A DNA stretch of 36,080 nucleotides from Pseudomonadota bacterium (GTDB taxonomy: Bacteria > Pseudomonadota > Alphaproteobacteria > Rhizobiales > Rhizobiaceae). Below the pieces are notes generated by a model that was given only the letters and a program-made list of their open reading frames with translations, had not been told where the DNA came from and made no database searches. Positions 31,609 through 36,080 of the stretch are shown here, in pieces; position 1 is the stretch's first letter; every line of letters starts with the position of its first letter. A program made the position numbers and the translations under genes. The stretch covers positions 1-36,080 of the forward strand of contig JAEYRU010000038.1 of NCBI GenBank assembly GCA_023435335.1, given 5' to 3'.

Positions 31609-32043
31609 ATGGCGATCCAGCGCATGGACAATGTGGGGATCGTGGTCGAGGACCTCGACGCCACGGTCGATTTCTTCCTGGAGCTCGGGCTCGAACTGGA
31701 AGGGCGGGCGACGATCGAGGGCGAGTGGGCCGGGCGCGTCACCGGGCTGGGCGACCAGCATGTCGAGATCGCCATGATGCGCACGCCGGACGGCCACGGC
31801 AAGCTGGAGCTCTCACGCTTCATCCGGCCGGCGGTGATCGCCGACAACCGCACCGCGCCGGTCAACGCGCTGGGCTACCTGCGCGTGATGTTCGCCGTGG
31901 ACGATCTCGACGGGACGCTGAGGAAGCTGGGCGGGCGGGCGCAGCTGGTCGGGGAGGTGGTGGATTACGAGGGCATCTACCGGCTCTGCTACATCCGCGG
32001 GCCGGAGGGGGTGCTGATCGGGCTGGCGCAGGAACTGGGGTGA
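31609..32043 (+). CDS. VOC family protein (glyoxalase/bleomycin-resistance fold)
   Basis: 144-residue protein with two VOC beta-alpha-beta units: MDNVGIVVEDLDATVDFFLELGLELEG at the N-terminus and LRVMFAVDDLDGTLRKLGG in the second half, ending RGPEGVLIGLAQELG. The positions usually holding the first His (MDHVGI) and the second His are Asn13-like and Val, so a standard metal site may be missing. Start chosen for GGGAGG eight bases before the ATG at 31609; the ATG at 31591 is an alternative. Substrate unknown. Confidence 0.88.
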   Translation: MAIQRMDNVGIVVEDLDATVDFFLELGLELEGRATIEGEWAGRVTGLGDQHVEIAMMRTPDGHGKLELSRFIRPAVIADNRTAPVNALGYLRVMFAVDDLDGTLRKLGGRAQLVGEVVDYEGIYRLCYIRGPEGVLIGLAQELG

Positions 32044-32106
32044 GGGGGACCGTGGTCGGTTCGGGAAGCGGCGGACCTCATCCGCAACGGAGCGATGCCG
32101 CCGCTT

Positions 32107-32272
32107 CGTCATCCTCGGGCTCGACCCGAGGATACATGCCTGAACGGTGACGAAGGGCAGGGCGGTGCGGGTTAAGCGCGCTTCGCCCGCCGCCTCACGC
32201 GGCGGCTGTCATTCAGGCATGGATCCCAGGGTCTTCGCCTTCGCTGCGCTCGGCTCCGCCCTGGGATGACGA
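32107..32272. repeat. composite palindromic intergenic element
   Basis: CGTCATCC at the left end and GGATGACG at the right end are inverted. Inside are ATCCTCGGG/CCCGAGGAT (32111-32119 with 32125-32133), ATGCCTGAA/TTCAGGCAT (32136-32144 with 32212-32220), a GCCGC/GCGGC hairpin near 32188-32206, and ATCCCAGGG/CCCTGGGAT (32223-32231 with 32259-32267). It fills most of the 362-base gap 32044-32405, in which no gene is seen. Confidence 0.75.
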
Positions 32273-32405
32273 CTAGGAAGGTGATGAAGACACGAGGGAT
32301 AACAGACGCTTTTCCCCTGAACTGAAATCGAGGTGCGTTGAGACGAGGAAGAAATGCGGAGAGAGGGAGGTGGAGACCTGGGCCGCATACCCAGTTACTA
32401 GGTCG

Positions 32406-33827
32406 CTATAACTTGGAGGCGGAAGGAGGAGCGCGTCGAGCGTCAATATCTTTATACATGATGGAAAAGCCGGTTTTCTGAGCTACCTTTCTTGCACGCT
32501 TTTCTAAATCAACAAGGCGATCAACGTCACCGTCGCGGAGAATGACTGGAAGGAAGTATCCGCTAGATACCCCCTCCGATTCCACATATTTTGTGAGTTG
32601 TTTCTCCAATCCATTCCAAAATTTTGTATTGTTTACAAGCTTGACCTCTAAAACAACTTTGTATATTGATCCAGACGAAAACTTAAAATCGACGGGACCT
32701 CTACCTATATTTGACTCTTTTGTGATATCGATATTGTTTGCGTCACAATAGTGCTTGACGATTCCCAGAAAAAGATTTTGGACGGCCTCCTCAGGCTTCG
32801 CGGTCCCGTTGTCATTCCAGAGTAGTGCCCAACCTTTCTGGTTCTCTACGTAGTTCCCAAAAATTGATACAAATCGGTCAACTAGGTTGTCAAATTCCTC
32901 TTGCGAATTGACTGTTATGCTAAGAGGATGGGCAGAAGTGTACGCTTTGGTTTCCTGATACCAGCGGAGAAATCCCTTAGGGTCGTTCAATCCATCGTAA
33001 GGATCGGAACCCTTTTCCTCTCGGTATCTAATGTATCTTTCTCGAATATCTGGATTGTCGAGCGCAATCTGAATGATGTGTTCGGCGTCGGCTCGGCTTA
33101 GAATTACCTCGCCAAACATCTCGCGCATCGCTTTGTCCTCGTTGTGGACGCAATAATCCCAGAAGTCATTCTTGTTGATACTAGGCAGATCGCGAAGAAA
33201 TTCTTTTGGAACAAGAAGTATAGGTCTCCCGTTGTAGGGGTTTTCTGGGAGTAAGAACTTTCCATTTTTCCAGCGGCCGGAGGTAGGATCAAAGACCGCT
33301 CGATCATACCGCCACTCAGATAGTGGAACTCCATATCGATCACATATTTCTGTGGTGTAGTCTGCGAAGCGGTGGCGAAGGATATTTCCCGTGGCATCGC
33401 TGATGCGGTCGCGCCCTATGCGTTCTCGAAAGAGTTGCACCTGTTCAAAGTGGTTGAGGTCCTTCATACCCTGCTCGACGGCGGTCCAAAGCGCCGATGT
33501 TATAGCTTTGGCGAATCCCTTTCCTGATCCTTGTCCTGCTGTTGTTCCATCGGAGTATCCCAAGCAGAATTCTTCCACCTCAGGGAAGAGCATAAGCCGT
33601 TCGACAGAATTCCAAATGGGAGAACCAATCTTCCCTTCTGATCGAGCGATGCGCTCCAAAGCGTGAATGAAGTAGGCCGTCAACTCGTCGTGCGCACCCT
33701 CAAATATGCCTTTTTCATTGTCGAAAATGAGAAACGGATCCACGAAAAGCGGTGTATCGATGGATAAAACCGGGTCATTCCAGTCGACGTCGCCGATATC
33801 AATTTTGAAGTGATCCGAAAACTTCAT
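32406..33827 (-). CDS. uncharacterised protein with candidate C-terminal PD-(D/E)XK nuclease site
   Basis: 473-residue cytoplasmic-looking protein, no signal or membrane segment. The ATG at 33827 is the first in the frame downstream of the nrdJ terminator; the longer open frame to 34172 runs through nrdJ antisense. Conserved-looking blocks are LSIDTPLFVDPFLIFD (21-36), GRDRISDATGNILRHR (138-153) and GRPILLVPKEF (200-210). I believe these recur in a wider uncharacterised family, from memory only. Residues 376-410 hold GPVDFKF with Asp380, LEVKL with Glu394 and Lys396, and EKQ with Gln410, the order of a PD-(D/E)XK nuclease core. The gene is AT-richer than its neighbours: 22 G/C of 60 bases at 32641-32700, against 38 of 60 in nrdJ at 35281-35340. 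A role in phage or plasmid defence is an inference from these features. Confidence 0.8.
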   Translation of the reverse strand: MKFSDHFKIDIGDVDWNDPVLSIDTPLFVDPFLIFDNEKGIFEGAHDELTAYFIHALERIARSEGKIGSPIWNSVERLMLFPEVEEFCLGYSDGTTAGQGSGKGFAKAITSALWTAVEQGMKDLNHFEQVQLFRERIGRDRISDATGNILRHRFADYTTEICDRYGVPLSEWRYDRAVFDPTSGRWKNGKFLLPENPYNGRPILLVPKEFLRDLPSINKNDFWDYCVHNEDKAMREMFGEVILSRADAEHIIQIALDNPDIRERYIRYREEKGSDPYDGLNDPKGFLRWYQETKAYTSAHPLSITVNSQEEFDNLVDRFVSIFGNYVENQKGWALLWNDNGTAKPEEAVQNLFLGIVKHYCDANNIDITKESNIGRGPVDFKFSSGSIYKVVLEVKLVNNTKFWNGLEKQLTKYVESEGVSSGYFLPVILRDGDVDRLVDLEKRARKVAQKTGFSIMYKDIDARRAPPSASKL

Positions 33828-33842
33828 CTGAAATCCCCAGAA

Positions 33843-33890
33843 AATAGTAGGGGCGCTGCATCTGCTAGCGCCCCTACTATTATTCTCTTT
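33843..33890. terminator. perfect 15-bp hairpin after nrdJ, probably a two-way terminator
   Basis: AATAGTAGGGGCGCT (33843-33857) pairs perfectly with AGCGCCCCTACTATT (33867-33881) around nine bases. On the minus strand, the direction of nrdJ, it is followed by TTCTGGGG after the closing TT. On the + strand it is followed by CTCTTTTTT. It is about 30 bases after the nrdJ stop and 16 bases before the next ATG, so it also sits in the 5' region of the nuclease-like gene. Confidence 0.8.
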
Positions 33891-33909
33891 TTTCGAAAGA
33901 AGTCGAGAA

Positions 33910-36080
33910 TCAGCTACACCCGCTCGTCGAGCCGCAGGTGTCGCACTTCTCGCAGGTGCCGTTGCGCACCATGGTGAAGTTCTGGCACTCCGAGCACATG
34001 TTGCCGGTGTAGCCCTGCATGATCGCCTTCTGCCGGCGTTCGGCGGCGAGCGCCTTGGCGTCGGCGGCCTCGCGGGCGGCGGCGTCGGTGAAGAGCGCGG
34101 CGGCCGACGCGCCGTCGTCGGCGACCTCGTCCTCCACCGCTTCCTGCGCCAGCTCCCGGGCCCGCTCCTCATAGTCGCGCTTGAAGGCGGTGACCTCCTC
34201 GCGCAGCTCGGAGACCGCGGGTTTCAGCGCCGTGACCGTGCCGCCCGACGCGATGGCGCGCACGTTGGAGCCGCCCGAAGCGGTGGGGGCGGCGCGGACA
34301 GGGGCGCCGCCGGAAGACGAGCCGCCCTGGCCCTTCGGCTCGCCGCCGCCCGACACGACCTTGAGCGGGGAGGCGCCGCGGGTGAGGCCCTTGGAGAAGG
34401 GCGTCGCCTTGCCTTCCGAGATGCCGCGGCCGAGCGAGGTGTTGGAGAAGTCGGACGTGTCGACATGGGCGAGGTCGTTGCGCTCCAGGTAGGAGACGGC
34501 GAGCTCGCGGAACACGTAGTCGAGGATCGAGGTGGCGTTCTTGATCGCGTCGTTGCCCTGCACCATGCCGGCCGGCTCGAACTTGGTGAAGGTGAAGGCC
34601 TCGACATATTCCTCGAGCGGCACGCCGTATTGCAGGCCGAGCGAGATCGCGATGGCGAAGTTGTTCATCATCGCGCGGAAGGCGGCGCCCTCCTTGTGCA
34701 TGTCGATGAAGATCTCGCCGAGGCGGCCGTCGTCGAACTCGCCGGTGCGCAGGTAGACCTTGTGGCCGCCGACCACCGCCTTCTGGGTGTAGCCCTTGCG
34801 GCGGTTGGGCAGCTTCTCGCGGTAGTGCACCTGGCGCTCGATGATGCGCTCGACGATGCGCTCGGCGACGGTGGCGGCCTGCGCCGCGGTGGGGGCGGCG
34901 ACCAGCTCCTCGATCGCGTCGTCCTCGTCGTCCTCGTCGGCGATGAGCGAGGCGTTGAGCGGCTGCGAGAGCTTGGAGCCGTCGCGGTAGAGCGCGTTGG
35001 CCTTCAGCGCCAGCTTCCACGACAGCATGTAGGCTTCCTTGCAGTCGTCGACGGTGGCCTCGTTGGGCATGTTGATGGTCTTGGAGATGGCGCCAGAGAT
35101 GAAGGGCTGGGCGGCCGCCATCATGCGGATGTGGCTCTCCACCGACAGGTAGCGCTTGCCGATCTTGCCGCAGGGATTGGCGCAGTCGAAGACCGGATAG
35201 TGCTCTTCCTTGAGGTGCGGCGCGCCTTCCAGCGTCATCGCCCCGCAGACATGGATGTTGGCCGCCTCGATCTCCTTGCGGGAGAAGCCGAGCGCCGGGA
35301 GCATCTCGAAGGAGACGTCGTTGAGCTGGTCGTCGGTGAAGCCGAGCACGTCGCGGCAGAAGTCTTCGCCCAGCGTCCACTTGTTGAAGACGAACTTGAT
35401 GTCGAAGGCGGCGGCGGTGGCGGCGTTGAGGGCGGCGATCTTCTCGTCGGTGAAGCCCTTGGCGCGCAGGGTCGACGGATTGACGCCGGGCGCCTGGTTG
35501 AGGTTGCCGTGGCCGACCGCGTAGGCCTCGATCTCGGCGATCTGCGCCTCGGAATAGCCGAGCGTGCGCAGCGCCTCGGGCACGGCGCGGTTGATGATCT
35601 TGAAGTAGCCGCCGCCGGCGAGCTTCTTGAACTTCACCAGCGCGAAGTCGGGCTCGATGCCGGTGGTGTCGCAGTCCATGACGAGGCCGATCGTGCCGGT
35701 GGGCGCGATCACGGTGGCCTGCGCGTTGCGGTAGCCATGCTTCTCGCCGAGCGCGATGGCGCGGTCCCAGGCGTCGCGGGCGTGCTCCATGAGGCCGGGG
35801 ACCGGGCAGTCGCCGTCGACCAGCGGCACCGGCGCGACCGCCAGCTTCTCGTAGCCGGAAGCCTCGCCATGGGCGGCGCGGCGGTGGTTGCGCATGACGC
35901 GCAGCATGTGCTCGCGGTTGCGCTCGAAGTCGGGGAAGGCGCCGAGCTCGCCTGCCATCTCGGCCGAGGTGGCGTAGGCGACGCCGGTCATGATGGCGGT
36001 GAGGGCGCCGCAGATGGCGCGGCCTTCCTTCGAATCGTAGGGGATGCCGCTGGTCATCAGCAGGCCGCCGATATTGGCGT
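33910..36080 (-). CDS. nrdJ: vitamin B12-dependent (class II) ribonucleotide reductase, N-terminus beyond window
   Basis: The last 723 codons or so of NrdJ, which reduces ribonucleotides to deoxyribonucleotides with adenosylcobalamin. The frame continues past base 36080, so the N-terminal part, with the ATP-cone-like and first barrel regions, is outside. Present are VIAPTGTIGLVMDCDTTGIEPDF, INMPNEATVDDCKEAYMLSWK (in parts), and PAGMVQGNDAIKNATSILDY. A low-complexity Gly/Ser/Ala linker (about 34240-34380) leads to a C-terminal cysteine cluster, MCSECQNF and CEKCDTCG, likely zinc-binding and involved in reduction of the active site. It is a typical rhizobial NrdJ in these features. Confidence 0.96.
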   Translation of the reverse strand, partial: ANIGGLLMTSGIPYDSKEGRAICGALTAIMTGVAYATSAEMAGELGAFPDFERNREHMLRVMRNHRRAAHGEASGYEKLAVAPVPLVDGDCPVPGLMEHARDAWDRAIALGEKHGYRNAQATVIAPTGTIGLVMDCDTTGIEPDFALVKFKKLAGGGYFKIINRAVPEALRTLGYSEAQIAEIEAYAVGHGNLNQAPGVNPSTLRAKGFTDEKIAALNAATAAAFDIKFVFNKWTLGEDFCRDVLGFTDDQLNDVSFEMLPALGFSRKEIEAANIHVCGAMTLEGAPHLKEEHYPVFDCANPCGKIGKRYLSVESHIRMMAAAQPFISGAISKTINMPNEATVDDCKEAYMLSWKLALKANALYRDGSKLSQPLNASLIADEDDEDDAIEELVAAPTAAQAATVAERIVERIIERQVHYREKLPNRRKGYTQKAVVGGHKVYLRTGEFDDGRLGEIFIDMHKEGAAFRAMMNNFAIAISLGLQYGVPLEEYVEAFTFTKFEPAGMVQGNDAIKNATSILDYVFRELAVSYLERNDLAHVDTSDFSNTSLGRGISEGKATPFSKGLTRGASPLKVVSGGGEPKGQGGSSSGGAPVRAAPTASGGSNVRAIASGGTVTALKPAVSELREEVTAFKRDYEERARELAQEAVEDEVADDGASAAALFTDAAAREAADAKALAAERRQKAIMQGYTGNMCSECQNFTMVRNGTCEKCDTCGSTSGCS

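Noticed and set aside
33828..34172. 115-residue N-terminal extension of the nuclease-like gene
   Set aside because: It runs through the end of nrdJ in another frame and through the terminator hairpin. The composition (Arg/Pro/Thr-rich) is that of a shadow, while the ATG at 33827 begins a sequence of normal composition.

Overview
The window is a piece of chromosome from a GC-rich alphaproteobacterium, most likely Hyphomicrobiales (Rhizobiales) of the Mesorhizobium/Phyllobacteriaceae type. This is inferred from the S10-spc-alpha gene order with adk between secY and rpsM and no rpmJ or infA there, a glnB-glnA pair with a sigma-54-like promoter, an ATP12-type F1 assembly factor, a coenzyme-B12-dependent ribonucleotide reductase (nrdJ), and rhizobial-style palindromic intergenic repeats. 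No rRNA, tRNA or CRISPR array was seen.

Region 1 (1-13980, + strand) is the ribosomal protein superoperon: rplC (5' end cut by the window), rplD, rplW, rplB, rpsS, rplV, rpsC, rplP, rpmC, rpsQ, rplN, rplX, rplE, rpsN, rpsH, rplF, rplR, rpsE, rpmD, rplO, secY, adk, rpsM, rpsK, rpoA, rplQ. A clear intrinsic terminator follows rplQ. A good sigma-70-type promoter lies between adk and rpsM, so rpsM-rpsK-rpoA-rplQ can probably also be transcribed separately. Hairpins sit in the rplR-rpsE and rpoA-rplQ gaps, and the rpsM-rpsK gap holds an unusual inverted pair of octamer repeats.

Region 2 (14103-21594, + strand) is a tightly packed housekeeping cluster: a periplasmic Do/DegP-type protease, rarA, a secreted TPR protein, crcB (fluoride channel), an RluA/RluC-type pseudouridine synthase, an EamA transporter and an ATP12-family protein, followed by a protein of unknown function. 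Many junctions overlap or are separated by only a few bases.

Region 3 (21611-26482, - strand) holds a YggT-like small membrane protein, a two-gene sodium:solute symporter unit (DUF4212 small subunit plus a large VC_2705-type subunit with an EF-hand-like loop), and the nitrogen-control pair glnB-glnA. A sigma-54-like promoter and an NtrC-like dyad lie upstream of glnB. The divergent gene is the bifunctional NAD(P)H-hydrate repair enzyme nnr, which converges on a DUF72 gene.

Region 4 (29196-32405) is poorly conserved and rich in repeats. It holds a proline/arginine-rich hypothetical gene with palindromic repeats inside its reading frame, a 254-bp inverted mosaic repeat, further REP/RIME-like units, two very small membrane proteins and a VOC-family protein.

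Region 5 (32406-36080, - strand) contains an AT-richer, apparently foreign gene for a 473-residue protein with a candidate PD-(D/E)XK nuclease site near its C-terminus. It lies directly downstream of the nrdJ terminator. This is the strongest candidate for an undescribed (possibly defence) gene in the window. The window ends inside nrdJ.
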